Below, piece after piece: positions 53,602 to 62,044 of a DNA stretch of 64,000 nt (positions are counted from its first letter, which is position 1; each line of letters begins with the position of its first letter). The stretch is from assembly GCF_041415945.1 (NCBI RefSeq), contig NZ_JBGCUS010000001.1, positions 3,100,001 through 3,164,000 on the forward strand, written 5' to 3'. Origin of the DNA: Ancylobacter sp. IITR112 (GTDB taxonomy: Bacteria; Pseudomonadota; Alphaproteobacteria; Rhizobiales; Xanthobacteraceae). The notes beneath the pieces are model-generated. The model was not told the DNA's origin. It saw only the letters and a list, made by a program, of their open reading frames with translations, and ran no database searches. The position numbers were made by a program, and so were the translations under genes.

Positions 53602-54411
53602 ATGGCGATCCGCATCATTCTCGCCGGCGCCACCGGCTGGGTCGGGCGCGCGCTCACGCCCGCCATCGCCGCCGCGCCCGATCTCGAAATCGTCGCCGGC
53701 ATCGCCCGCTCCCATGCTGGCGCCGATCTCGGCACCGCGCTCGGTGGGGCCGCGACCGGCGTTCCGGTCCTCGCCAGCGTCGCGGAAGCCCTCGCCGTTC
53801 CCGCCGATGTGCTGATCGACTACACCAAGCCCGGCGTGGTGAAAGCCAATGCCCGCGCCGCTTTGGAGGCGGGTCTCTGCGTCGTCATCGGAACCTCGGG
53901 GCTCGGTGCCGCCGACTATGCTGAACTCGACGACGTGGCGAAGGCGCACCGGAAAGGCCTGCTGGCGGCAGGCAATTTTTCCATCACCGCCACGCTGCTC
54001 AAGCGCTTCACGCTGGAGGCGGCAAAGTACGTCGCCGATGTCGAACTCATCGACTACGCCTCGGCCGGCAAGCCGGACGCGCCCTCCGGCACCGGCCGGG
54101 AACTCGCCGAAGCGCTGGCGGGCGTGCGTCAGCCGGCGACCTCGCGTCCGGTTGCCGAGGTGGTCGGTGTACCGGAAACGCGCGGCGGCGCCTTGGGTGA
54201 AGGCTCGCGCGAGGTGCGGGTGCACGCGCTGCGCCTGCCCTCCTTCGTGCTTGGCGTGGAAGCGATCTTCGGCGCGCCGGACGAGCGGCTCACCATCCGC
54301 CACGATGCCGGGTCTTCCGCCGCGCCCTATGTCGCCGGCACGCTGCTCGCCGCACGCAAGGTACAGGGCTGGGTCGGGGTGAAGCGCGGCCTCGACACGC
54401 TGCTCGACTGA
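53602..54411 (+). CDS. DapB-like dihydrodipicolinate reductase homologue lacking the catalytic His pair
   Basis: 269 residues from the ATG at 53602, with AAGGAG at good distance. Nucleotide-binding loop GATGWVG at 9-15, VIGTSG at 95-100, GNFSITATLL around 124-133 and DAPSGT at 159-164 place it in the DapB family, and Lys157 is kept. However, the E. coli motif E-A-H-H-R-H-K-V-D-A-P-S-G-T reads D-Y-A-S-A-G-K-P-D-A-P-S-G-T: Ala153 and Ser154 stand where the catalytic His159-His160 should be, and the later G-E-H segment is G-V-E. It may be a paralogue with another substrate; a true dapB is expected elsewhere. It follows rnpB by 81 bases. Confidence 0.8.
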   Translation: MAIRIILAGATGWVGRALTPAIAAAPDLEIVAGIARSHAGADLGTALGGAATGVPVLASVAEALAVPADVLIDYTKPGVVKANARAALEAGLCVVIGTSGLGAADYAELDDVAKAHRKGLLAAGNFSITATLLKRFTLEAAKYVADVELIDYASAGKPDAPSGTGRELAEALAGVRQPATSRPVAEVVGVPETRGGALGEGSREVRVHALRLPSFVLGVEAIFGAPDERLTIRHDAGSSAAPYVAGTLLAARKVQGWVGVKRGLDTLLD

Positions 54412-54427
54412 CGCCGTTGCGGCCGAC

Positions 54428-55741
54428 TCAGTCCGCACCGGCCTCGGCCGGCGCGCCGGGAATCGGGCTGGCGAAATCGCGCCCGCCGGTGAACGAGCGG
54501 ACATTGCCGGTGGCGCCCGTCGGGGTGGTGTCGAGCCCGAGCCATTTCGCCAGCGGAATGCTGCCGGGCGGCAACAGGCCCGGCGGCCGGGTCGGGCTCG
54601 TGGTCGGCGGGGCGGCAGGGCGTGCGGCCGGATAGGTCGGCGTGGCAGGATAGGCCGGCACCGGAGGGCGTTGCGCGGGATAGGCCTGAGCCGGATAGGG
54701 CTGGGCAGGATAGGGTTGGGCGGAAGCCGCCGGCGCGGGATCGGCGACATAGCCGCCATTGGCGTAAGGGTTGGCCGGAGACGGCGTCAGCGCCATCGGC
54801 GCGCCCACAGCGCCCGCCGGCGCCGGACCGGCGGGGTAGGCGGGCGCGGGATAGGCGGGGACCGGCGCCGGCAGCGCCACCGTCGCGCGCGGCGCGGGGG
54901 CCAGCGGCGCGACACCCGCCTCATAGGTCTCGCCCTCGGCCCCTTCGGCCAGATCAGCCTCGACCGGCTCGGCCCCGCCTGGGCCGGCCGACATCGGCCC
55001 CGTCTGCCAGGATGCGCCATAGGGCGGCGCCTTGTAGGCCGGCGCTTTATACACCGGCAGGCGCGGCGGAATCGGACGCTGCGCCAATGGTTTGCAGGTA
55101 GTGGAACCGGAGGCGCGGCGCATCAGGTCGATGTGGATGTGATCGTAATGGTAGATGTTCGATCCGGGCGCCAGAACCACGGTGAAACGCTCGCAGGCAT
55201 CGGCCTGCACCGTGCGCAGGAAGCCGCGCGCATCGGCGCTGCCCTTCCAGTCCTTGCGCACGGAAATCTCTCGCCCGTCAGCCAGAACGAAGCCGCCAAT
55301 GTCGAGCCCGTTGCCGAAGGCGTGCTCGGAAATCTTGCCTGTCGCCGCGCCGTTCATCCGCCGGCAGGAATAGGACGACATCTGCTTGATCTTGACCACG
55401 GGCTGGCCGAACCAGGCCATGGCGGCAGGCTGGACATCCTGCGTCACCCATTGGTCCACCGCCGAGGTCATCGGGCAGGCCAGCGTCGCGCGCGGGCTAA
55501 CCTCAACGGATCCTTGCGAAAAAGCCGTGATACGGAAGGCATGGTCCATGCCGCAGGTGCCGGCGCCGTTGATGGCGCGGTCCTGGACGATGAAGGCGGA
55601 GGGCGTGACCCGGCCCTCCGCCAGACACCGTTCCTCGGCTTCCGTGCGCCAGGGTTCGCGCTGCTCGAGCCCGAACTTGCAACCGGAAAGCCCCAGAAGG
55701 ACGAGCGGGGCTACGAAAAACCAGGATACGCCGCGCGTCAT
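54428..55741 (-). CDS. Extensin-like lipoprotein with Pro/Ala/Tyr-rich tail
   Basis: 437 residues. The lipobox LSGC puts the lipidated residue at Cys21. The extensin-like C domain (about 30-225) has SEHAFGNGLDIGGF and YHYDHIHIDLM, a His/Asp arrangement like that of M15 peptidases, and four or more cysteines (TCGMDH, TLACPM, SYSCRRM, ADACERF). From about residue 235 the tail is low complexity with repeated PYPAQ-type units and may span the periplasm or bind the wall. Activity is unknown; some related proteins act on peptidoglycan peptides. It is convergent with the DapB-like gene. Confidence 0.85.
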   Translation of the reverse strand: MTRGVSWFFVAPLVLLGLSGCKFGLEQREPWRTEAEERCLAEGRVTPSAFIVQDRAINGAGTCGMDHAFRITAFSQGSVEVSPRATLACPMTSAVDQWVTQDVQPAAMAWFGQPVVKIKQMSSYSCRRMNGAATGKISEHAFGNGLDIGGFVLADGREISVRKDWKGSADARGFLRTVQADACERFTVVLAPGSNIYHYDHIHIDLMRRASGSTTCKPLAQRPIPPRLPVYKAPAYKAPPYGASWQTGPMSAGPGGAEPVEADLAEGAEGETYEAGVAPLAPAPRATVALPAPVPAYPAPAYPAGPAPAGAVGAPMALTPSPANPYANGGYVADPAPAASAQPYPAQPYPAQAYPAQRPPVPAYPATPTYPAARPAAPPTTSPTRPPGLLPPGSIPLAKWLGLDTTPTGATGNVRSFTGGRDFASPIPGAPAEAGAD

Positions 55742-55796
55742 GGGAAGAGGCTAGCGGCTCTTGGTTGACAGCGGGTTAAGCCCGCTCCCCCCATGC

Positions 55797-55826
55797 AAAA
55801 AGGCCCGCCTTGGGGCGGGCCTTTTC
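55797..55826. terminator. Bidirectional intrinsic terminator after pntB
   Basis: AAGGCCCGCC-TTGG-GGCGGGCCTT, a perfect stem with a 4-base loop, flanked by A5 on one side and T4 on the other. For minus-strand transcription it ends in TTTTT, so it closes the pnt operon before the extensin gene. Confidence 0.9.
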
Positions 55827-55911
55827 ATATGTGGGCCAATGGCCGATGAGTGCGGTGAGGTGGACGATGAGACCGATCCGGCCGGATCGCGCCCCCCGCC
55901 CTTTGCTCCCC

Positions 55912-57315
55912 TCAATGGCTGAGGTTCTTCACCACGTCCTCGACCATCTTCTTGGCGTCGGCGAACAGCATCATCGTGTTGTCGCGGAAGAACAGCTCGT
56001 TCTCCACGCCGGCATAGCCCGCCGCCATGCCGCGCTTGATGAACAGCACCGTCTTGGCCTTCTCCACATCGAGGATCGGCATGCCGTAGATTGCCGAGGT
56101 CGGGTCGGTCTTCGCCGCCGGGTTGGTCACGTCATTGGCGCCGATGACGAAGGCCACGTCCGCCTGAGCGAACTCGGAGTTGATGTCCTCCAGCTCGAAC
56201 ACCTCGTCATAGGGCACGTTGGCCTCCGCCAGCAGCACGTTCATGTGCCCGGGCATGCGGCCGGCGACGGGGTGGATGGCGTATTTCACCTCGACGCCTT
56301 CCTCCTTCAGCTTGTCCGCCATTTCGCGCAGCGCGTGCTGGGCCTGCGCCACCGCCATGCCATAGCCCGGCACGATGATGACCTTGGAGGCGTTCTTCAT
56401 GATGAAGGCCGCGTCCTCGGCCGAGCCCTGCTTCACCGGGCGCGTTTCCACCGCCCCGGCCGGGCCGGAGGCGCTGTCGCCGCCGAAGCCGCCCAGGATC
56501 ACCGAGATGAAGGAGCGGTTCATGCCCTTGCACATGATGTAGGACAGGATCGCGCCCGACGAGCCGACCAGCGCGCCGGTGATGATCAGCGCGGTGTTGG
56601 ACAGGGTGAAGCCGATGCCCGCCGCCGCCCAGCCGGAATAGGAATTGAGCATCGACACCACGACCGGCATGTCGGCGCCGCCGATCGGGATGATGATCAG
56701 CCCGCCCAGCACCAGAGCGGCCAGCACGATGAGCCAGAACACGGTGTGGCTCTCGGTGGCCACCAGCACGCCGATCAGCACCACGATCAGCCCGGCGAGC
56801 GAGGCGTTGATGAGGTGGCGCGCCGGCAGCAGGATCGGCTTGCCCGACATGTTGCCGTTGAGCTTGGCGAAGGCGATGACCGAGCCGGTGAAGGTGATGG
56901 CACCGATGGCGACGCCCAGACTCATCTCGATCAGCGCCTGGGCATGGATATGGCCGGGATCGCCGATATGGAACGCCGCCGGCGCGTAGAGCGCCGCCGC
57001 CGCCACCATCACGGCGGCGAGGCCGACCAGCGAGTGGAACGCCGCCACGAGCTGCGGCATCTGCGTCATCGCGATCTTGCGGGCGATGACCGCGCCGGCG
57101 CCGCCGCCAATGGCGAGGCCGCCGAGCACCAGCGCCCAGCCGCCCGGGCCGGCCGGCGGCGCGGAGCCGAGCGTCGTCACAATGGCGATGGTCATGCCGA
57201 CCATGCCGAAAATGTTGCCCTGGCGGGAGGTCACCGGGCTGGAGAGCCCGCGCAGCGCCAGGATGAACAGCACGCCGGAGACGAGATAGAGCAGCGCGAC
57301 AAGATTGGCGTTCAT
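55912..57315 (-). CDS. pntB: NAD(P) transhydrogenase subunit beta
   Basis: 467 residues from the ATG at 57315 (the longer frame to 57552 overlaps pntAB). The N-terminal 280 residues hold about nine membrane helices, including the proton channel region (AFHSLVGLAAV, GSVIAFAKLNG, NSYSGWAAAGIGF). The C-terminal domain III binds NADP(H): IVPGYGMAVAQAQHA, HPVAGRMPGHMNVLLAEA, GANDVTNPAA and FIKRGMAAGYAG. With PntAA and PntAB it uses the proton gradient to make NADPH from NADH. It is separated from pntAB by 8 bases. Confidence 0.97.
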   Translation of the reverse strand: MNANLVALLYLVSGVLFILALRGLSSPVTSRQGNIFGMVGMTIAIVTTLGSAPPAGPGGWALVLGGLAIGGGAGAVIARKIAMTQMPQLVAAFHSLVGLAAVMVAAAALYAPAAFHIGDPGHIHAQALIEMSLGVAIGAITFTGSVIAFAKLNGNMSGKPILLPARHLINASLAGLIVVLIGVLVATESHTVFWLIVLAALVLGGLIIIPIGGADMPVVVSMLNSYSGWAAAGIGFTLSNTALIITGALVGSSGAILSYIMCKGMNRSFISVILGGFGGDSASGPAGAVETRPVKQGSAEDAAFIMKNASKVIIVPGYGMAVAQAQHALREMADKLKEEGVEVKYAIHPVAGRMPGHMNVLLAEANVPYDEVFELEDINSEFAQADVAFVIGANDVTNPAAKTDPTSAIYGMPILDVEKAKTVLFIKRGMAAGYAGVENELFFRDNTMMLFADAKKMVEDVVKNLSH

Positions 57316-57323
57316 GGTCGCGC

Positions 57324-57839
57324 TCACTTCTTCTTCGAGTACATGGCGAGCATGCGGCTGGTCACCAGGAACCCGCCGAATATGTTCACCGCCGCCAGGA
57401 TGAGGCCGACAAAGCCGAAGCCGCGCGCCCAGCCCGTGCCCTCGGCCACCGTGTCGACGCCGACCGCGAGCAGCGCGCCGACCACGATCACCGAGGAGAT
57501 GGCGTTGGTGACGCTCATCAAGGGCGTGTGCAGCGCCGGGGTCACCGACCACACGACGTAATAGCCGACGAACACCGCCAGCACGAAGATGGCGAGCTGG
57601 AACACGAAGGGGTCGATCGCCCCGCCGGTCAGCGCATGCGCGGCGTTGCCGGCGAGTTCCGCATAGCTCTGCTGCGCCGCCTGGGCATAGGCCTGCGCCG
57701 CTTCCGCCGCCTGCCGCGCCACTTCCGCCGCCATCCGCGCCCCTTCGGCCGCGTTCTGCGCCATCGCCCCCTGCCCTGCCGCCTCGGCGGCGCCGGGCAT
57801 GTTCTGGGCGAGTATCACGCCCCCTGCCGGATTGGCCAT
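57324..57839 (-). CDS. pntAB: NAD(P) transhydrogenase subunit alpha part 2, with Ala-rich N-terminal extension
   Basis: 171 residues; GAGGAA directly precedes the ATG. The C-terminal 95 residues are the three-to-four-helix membrane domain of PntAB ([39 protein letters not shown], then [21 protein letters not shown]). The N-terminal 70 residues are an Ala/Gln/Glu-rich helix-forming segment ([20 protein letters not shown]) not part of the core family. The split PntA is characteristic of alphaproteobacteria. Confidence 0.95.
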   Translation of the reverse strand: MANPAGGVILAQNMPGAAEAAGQGAMAQNAAEGARMAAEVARQAAEAAQAYAQAAQQSYAELAGNAAHALTGGAIDPFVFQLAIFVLAVFVGYYVVWSVTPALHTPLMSVTNAISSVIVVGALLAVGVDTVAEGTGWARGFGFVGLILAAVNIFGGFLVTSRMLAMYSKKK

Positions 57840-57920
57840 TTCCTCAATTCCCTTGTCTCTGTCTCTTGGCGGCGCCGCTCAGCCTGTCGGCCGGACGCCC
57901 GATCGGATCCGTGATGATGT

Positions 57921-57960
57921 CGTCATCCCGGAACCGCCAGTGGCGGCCTCCGGGATCGCA
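57921..57960. repeat. Dispersed palindromic repeat, short type
   Basis: GTCATCCCGGA-ACCGCCA then TGGCGG-CCTCCGGGATCGC: arms pair as ATCCCGGA...TCCGGGAT and CCGCCA...TGGCGG. The outer arms match the repeat between the MBL gene and mraY. Confidence 0.65.
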
Positions 57961-58020
57961 GGCAAAACAGGCGGGCGCCGGACGGGCGCCGGGCCGGCGG
58001 ACGTTCCCCTCCCTCTGAAC

Positions 58021-58108
58021 CCCTCATCCCCGGGCTTGACCCGGGGACCCAGCGTGAAGCCGGGCGGCGGGGAAGCCTGGGTGCCCGGGTCAAGCCCGGG
58101 CATGAGGG
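58021..58108. repeat. Long inverted repeat, two 32-base arms
   Basis: Left arm 58021-58052 and right arm 58077-58108 are reverse complements at 30 of 32 positions, around a 24-base loop. Core arms read CCGGGCTTGACCCGGG and CCCGGGTCAAGCCCGGG. This resembles the large hairpin repeats scattered through Hyphomicrobiales genomes. Confidence 0.9.
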
Positions 58109-58146
58109 AAGAGGAGGTGTGGCCCGATGCGTGCCCTACGCCGCCC

Positions 58147-59322
58147 TCACGCCGCCGACGCGCCCTCGGCCGGCGCCGCAGCGGGCTCCGCCGGACGGAA
58201 GCCGGGATGCACCACCGCCCCGTCCTTCGTCAGCAGCGTCGCCTTCACCAGCTCGTCGTCCCACTTCACCGCGAGCGCCTTCGACCCCTTGTCCACCAGC
58301 GTCTCGACAAAGGCGTAGAGGTTCTTGGCGTAGAGCTGCGAGGCGGTCGCCGCCAGGCGCCCCGGCACGTTGAGATGGCCGACGATCTTCACCCCGTTCG
58401 CCGTCGTCACCACCTCGCCCGGCACCGCGCCTTCGACATTGCCGCCGCGCTCAACCGCGAGGTCGATGATGACCGAGCCCGGCTTCATCGACGCCACCAT
58501 GTCGGCCGACACCAGCTTGGGTGCCGGACGGCCGGGGATCAGCGCCGTGGTGATGACGATGTCCTGCTTGGCGATGTGGCTGGCGGTCAGCGCCGCCTGC
58601 TTGGCCTGATACTCCGCCGACATCGCCTTGGCGTAGCCGCCGGAGGTTTCCGCCTGCTTGAACTCCTCGTCCTCCACCGCGATGAACTTGGCGCCGAGGG
58701 ATTCGACCTGTTCCTTCGCCGCCGGGCGCACATCGGTGGCCGAGACCACCGCGCCGAGGCGCCGCGCCGTGGCGATGGCCTGCAGGCCGGCGACGCCCGC
58801 GCCCATGATGAACACCCGCGCCGCCGGCACGGTGCCGGCCGCCGTCATCATCATCGGGAAGGCGCGGCCGAACTCGGAGGAGGCGTCGATCACCGCGCGG
58901 TAGCCGGCGAGATTGGCCTGGGAGGACAGCACGTCCATCACCTGCGCGCGGGTGATGCGCGGCATCAGCTCCATGGCGAACAGCGACACGCCGGTGCCGG
59001 CGATCTCGCCGAGCGCGGCCTCATGGCCATGCGGGTCGGCGATGGCGATCACCAGCGCGCCCTTATTGGCGCCGGTCAGCGCGGAAGCCTCCGGCCGGCG
59101 CACCGCCAGCACAATATCGGCGCCGGCGACGGCGGCGGCATTATCCGCCACCACGCTCGCGCCCGCGCCCTCATAGTCGGAATCGCCAATCCCCGACGCC
59201 GCCCCCGCCCCCGACGCGACAACAACCGTCGCACCAAGACCGACATAACGCTTCACCGTGTCGGGACTGGCCGCCACGCGCGGCTCCAGCCGCGCCTCTT
59301 CCTTTACAATCGCGATGCGCAT
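58147..59322 (-). CDS. pntAA: NAD(P) transhydrogenase subunit alpha part 1
   Basis: 391 residues, the soluble NAD(H)-binding domain I. MRIAIVKEEARLEPRVAASPD opens as in alanine dehydrogenase relatives; ELMPRITRAQVMDVLSSQANLAGYRAV is the family signature; VFIMGAGVAGLQAIATARRLGAVV is the Rossmann loop. It donates hydride to PntB domain III. GAGG precedes the ATG. The C-terminal 25 residues are Ala/Glu-rich and disordered. Confidence 0.97.
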   Translation of the reverse strand: MRIAIVKEEARLEPRVAASPDTVKRYVGLGATVVVASGAGAASGIGDSDYEGAGASVVADNAAAVAGADIVLAVRRPEASALTGANKGALVIAIADPHGHEAALGEIAGTGVSLFAMELMPRITRAQVMDVLSSQANLAGYRAVIDASSEFGRAFPMMMTAAGTVPAARVFIMGAGVAGLQAIATARRLGAVVSATDVRPAAKEQVESLGAKFIAVEDEEFKQAETSGGYAKAMSAEYQAKQAALTASHIAKQDIVITTALIPGRPAPKLVSADMVASMKPGSVIIDLAVERGGNVEGAVPGEVVTTANGVKIVGHLNVPGRLAATASQLYAKNLYAFVETLVDKGSKALAVKWDDELVKATLLTKDGAVVHPGFRPAEPAAAPAEGASAA

Positions 59323-59839
59323 TGCCTCACTCCCAAGATCGCCTTCCTCCCGAGAAGGTCATGTCGTTTCAGTCACGTCGCGAGGACGGCCCGGCGGCTT
59401 CTGGTGTCGCGCGCGGGCATCCCCCCTGCAATCCGTTCACCGCGCGGCGGACGCTCCCGGGCCCGGCGGGCCGGCGCGGAGATCGCCTGCGCATCACGCC
59501 GCGTCGCCCCGGGCGCACCGCCTCGGCGGCAGTCGCGCACCGCCGGCAGTGGAAAACACCGGCGCCCGGGCGGAAGCCGCATGCGTGTTACGCATAGTGG
59601 TATACAGAATTCCGCATGCCAGCAAGACGATTCCGGTGGCTCTCCGGCTCACCTTTGGGTCCGGACCGCCACCGGCGCGACTGCCGTAACGGCACGCTCT
59701 TGTGATGGGATCCGCCCTCGGCGTCGCGAAAGGGACACGCTGCGGTGCAAGATAACATCCGGGAGACAGACGTAGACTTTTGGTCCATATGAGGGCCTGC
59801 CGGTGCCGCGCATCGGCGAGCCCACCGACGGAGGATATC
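59323..59839. other. Divergent regulatory region between pntAA and pyk
   Basis: 517 bases between two divergent start codons. No coding frame is supported: short frames at 59258-59689 and 59322-59597 have low-complexity products and lack ribosome binding sites. The region must hold both promoters, but I cannot assign them with confidence. A palindrome at 59581-59595 is listed separately. Confidence 0.55.
59581..59605. promoter_or_regulatory. Candidate operator upstream of pyk/pntAA
   Basis: Perfect dyad ATGCGT-GTT-ACGCAT at 59581-59595, followed closely by TGGTATACA, which contains the self-complementary GTATAC often seen in GntR-type operators. The protein that would bind is unknown. Confidence 0.35.
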
Positions 59840-61387
59840 ATGGTTAGCAGGCGTGGACGCGCGACCAAAATCGTGGCGACGCTGGGTCCGGCATCTTCGA
59901 GCCCGGAGATGATCAAGGCCCTGTACGAGGCCGGGGTCGACGTGTTCCGGCTGAATTTCAGCCATGGCACGCAGGAGAACCATGGCCGCGTGCTCGCCGC
60001 CGTCCGGGCGCTGGAAAAAGAGGTCCGCCGGCCGATCGGCGTGCTCGCCGACCTGCAGGGCCCGAAGCTGCGCCTCGGCCGCTTCGAGAACGGTTTTATC
60101 AACCTGACCGCCGGCTCCGTCATCCGTTTCGATACGGACCCGACCCCGGGCAATGAGTCCCGCGTCTCCATTCCCCACCCGGAAATCCTCGAAGCCCTCA
60201 ATGAGGGCTCCACCGTGCTGCTCGACGACGGCAAGGTGCGGGTGCGGGTGGTGAAGAAGGGCGCCGGCTTCATCGAGGCCGAGGTGGTGGCCGGCAACAA
60301 GCTGTCCAACAACAAGGGCTTCAACGTCCCCGACGTGCTGCTCCCCGTCTCGGCGCTGACCGACAAGGACCGCGCCGACCTGTTCTTCGCCCTCGACCTC
60401 GGCGTCGAATGGATCGCGCTCTCCTTCGTGCAGCGCCCCGAGGACGTGATCGAGGCCAAGGAGCTGATCCAGGGCCGCGCCCAGATCAACCTGAAGCTGG
60501 AAAAGCCGCTGGCGGTGGAGCACCTCACCCGCCTCACCGAGCTGTCCGACAGCATCATGGTGGCGCGCGGCGATCTCGGCGTTGAGCTGTCGCTGCCGGA
60601 AATCCCGGCGCTGCAGAAGCGCGTGATCCGCGAATCCCGCCGCCTCGGCAAGCCGGTGATCGTGGCGACGCAGATGCTGGAATCCATGATCAGCGCCCCG
60701 GTGCCGACCCGCGCCGAAGTCTCCGATGTCGCCACCGCCGTCTATGACGGCGCCGACGCGGTGATGCTCTCGGCCGAGAGTGCCGCCGGCCAGTACCCGG
60801 TGGAAGCCGTGGCGATGATGGACCAGATCATCAAGCAGGTGGAGCGCGATCCCGGCTACCGCGCCATCATCGAATCGCAGCGCCCCGAGCAGGGCCATAC
60901 GGTGGCCGATGCGGTGACGCAGGCCGCCTATCACGCCGCGCTGTCGACCAACGCGGCGGCGATCTGCACCTACACGCTCTCCGGCACCACCACGCTGCAC
61001 GCGGCGCGCGAGCGCCCGCGCATCCCGATCATCGGCATTGCCAGCCAGCTCTCCACCGCCCGCCGGCTGGTGATGTCCTATGGCGTGCATGTGGTGCATG
61101 CGCCGGAGGAGATCCACACCTTCGGCGAGATGGCGGCCAAGGCGACGCAGGTGACGGTGGAGCACGGCTTCGCCACCGAGGGCGACCTCATCGCCATCAC
61201 CGCCGGCGTGCCCTTCGCCACCCCCGGCACCACCAATGTGCTGCGCCTCGTCACCATCGACAAGACGATGGCGCACCGCACCCCGCGCCCGGAAGAGGCG
61301 GGCGATTCCATGCGCCCGCGCGCCGCGGCGATGAAGGCGGACGACGCCGTTCTGCGCTCCGCCCCGGTGGAGCCGAAGGCCGACTGA
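59840..61387 (+). CDS. pyk: Pyruvate kinase
   Basis: 515 residues from the ATG at 59840, with GGAGGA upstream; a longer frame from 59780 lacks this. Final ATP-yielding step of glycolysis. RATKIVATLGPASSSPEMI, VFRLNFSHG, GVLADLQGPKLRLG, IMVARGDLGVELSLPEIP and VIVATQMLESMI are all intact, giving the barrel with its Lys/Glu/Asp active site. Length is slightly above the usual 470-480 because of about 35 extra residues at the C-terminus. Its own terminator follows. Confidence 0.97.
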   Translation: MVSRRGRATKIVATLGPASSSPEMIKALYEAGVDVFRLNFSHGTQENHGRVLAAVRALEKEVRRPIGVLADLQGPKLRLGRFENGFINLTAGSVIRFDTDPTPGNESRVSIPHPEILEALNEGSTVLLDDGKVRVRVVKKGAGFIEAEVVAGNKLSNNKGFNVPDVLLPVSALTDKDRADLFFALDLGVEWIALSFVQRPEDVIEAKELIQGRAQINLKLEKPLAVEHLTRLTELSDSIMVARGDLGVELSLPEIPALQKRVIRESRRLGKPVIVATQMLESMISAPVPTRAEVSDVATAVYDGADAVMLSAESAAGQYPVEAVAMMDQIIKQVERDPGYRAIIESQRPEQGHTVADAVTQAAYHAALSTNAAAICTYTLSGTTTLHAARERPRIPIIGIASQLSTARRLVMSYGVHVVHAPEEIHTFGEMAAKATQVTVEHGFATEGDLIAITAGVPFATPGTTNVLRLVTIDKTMAHRTPRPEEAGDSMRPRAAAMKADDAVLRSAPVEPKAD

Positions 61388-61420
61388 CCCGCCGCACCGC
61401 GCGCATACGAACGATTGAAA

Positions 61421-61445
61421 GGCCCGCCCTCCGGCGGGCCTTTTT
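61421..61445 (+). terminator. Intrinsic terminator after pyk
   Basis: GGCCCGCC-CTCC-GGCGGGCC followed by TTTTT, 33 bases after the pyk stop. Confidence 0.95.
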
Positions 61446-61569
61446 CGTGCGCGACCGCCGCGAGGGCCGGTTGCCGCCGGAAGGGGGCCGGGCGCATGCT
61501 GGGGCGGAACCTCACCCCGCCACGCGCCGTTGACCGGCGACCTGTCCCTCCACATCGGAGAGTCCGACC

Positions 61570-61968
61570 ATGATCCTGACCGGCGGCTGCAATTGCGGGG
61601 AGGTGCGCTACCGGATCGAGGGCGCGCCGCTGCGCACCGGGCTGTGCCATTGCGCCACCTGCCGCAGGCAGTCGGGCTCGGCCTTTTCCTTCTTCGCCAT
61701 CTGGCCGCGCGCCAGCGTGACGCTGTCGGGCGAACTCGCCTGCTGGCAGGCGCGGGCCGGCGGGGAGCGCTTCTGCCCCGGTTGCGGCTCGCAATTGTTC
61801 TGCTGGGAAGAGGGTTCGGACGAGATCGAGGTCAAGCTCGGCACGCTGGACGAGCCGCCCTCCGCGCTGGTGCCGTCCTATGAGCTGTGGACCATCCGCC
61901 GCGAACACTGGCTGGCGCCGCAGGAGGGCGCGGAGCAGCACGCGAAGGACCGGCCGGTGGACGAATAA
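61570..61968 (+). CDS. GFA-domain (CENP-V/GFA family) zinc protein
   Basis: 132 residues. All expected zinc cysteines are present: Cys7 and Cys9 (GGCNCGEVRY), Cys26, Cys28 and Cys31 (CHCATCRRQSGS), Cys69 and Cys72 (FCPGCGSQLF). The name comes from glutathione-dependent formaldehyde-activating enzymes, but most members have no proven activity, and no formaldehyde genes are adjacent. It is probably monocistronic, starting 124 bases after the pyk terminator. Confidence 0.9.
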   Translation: MILTGGCNCGEVRYRIEGAPLRTGLCHCATCRRQSGSAFSFFAIWPRASVTLSGELACWQARAGGERFCPGCGSQLFCWEEGSDEIEVKLGTLDEPPSALVPSYELWTIRREHWLAPQEGAEQHAKDRPVDE

Positions 61969-62044
61969 CGCCGGTTGACGGCCGGCGCGGCGGCGGCGAC
62001 ATCTGTCGGTATCGTGACGCCACCCTCCCCGCCCCGGGCCGCCC

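Larger units (their letters stand above)
57840..58146. other. 307-base gap inside the pnt operon carrying palindromic repeats
   Basis: The pnt genes are otherwise packed tightly, yet pntAA and pntAB are 307 bases apart. The gap holds two palindromic repeats, listed separately, and no coding frame that I can support. Confidence 0.7.

Noticed and set aside
59588..61555. 655-codon open frame antisense to pyk
   Set aside because: Same GC-driven shadow; pyruvate kinase on the other strand has every motif and its own ribosome binding site and terminator.
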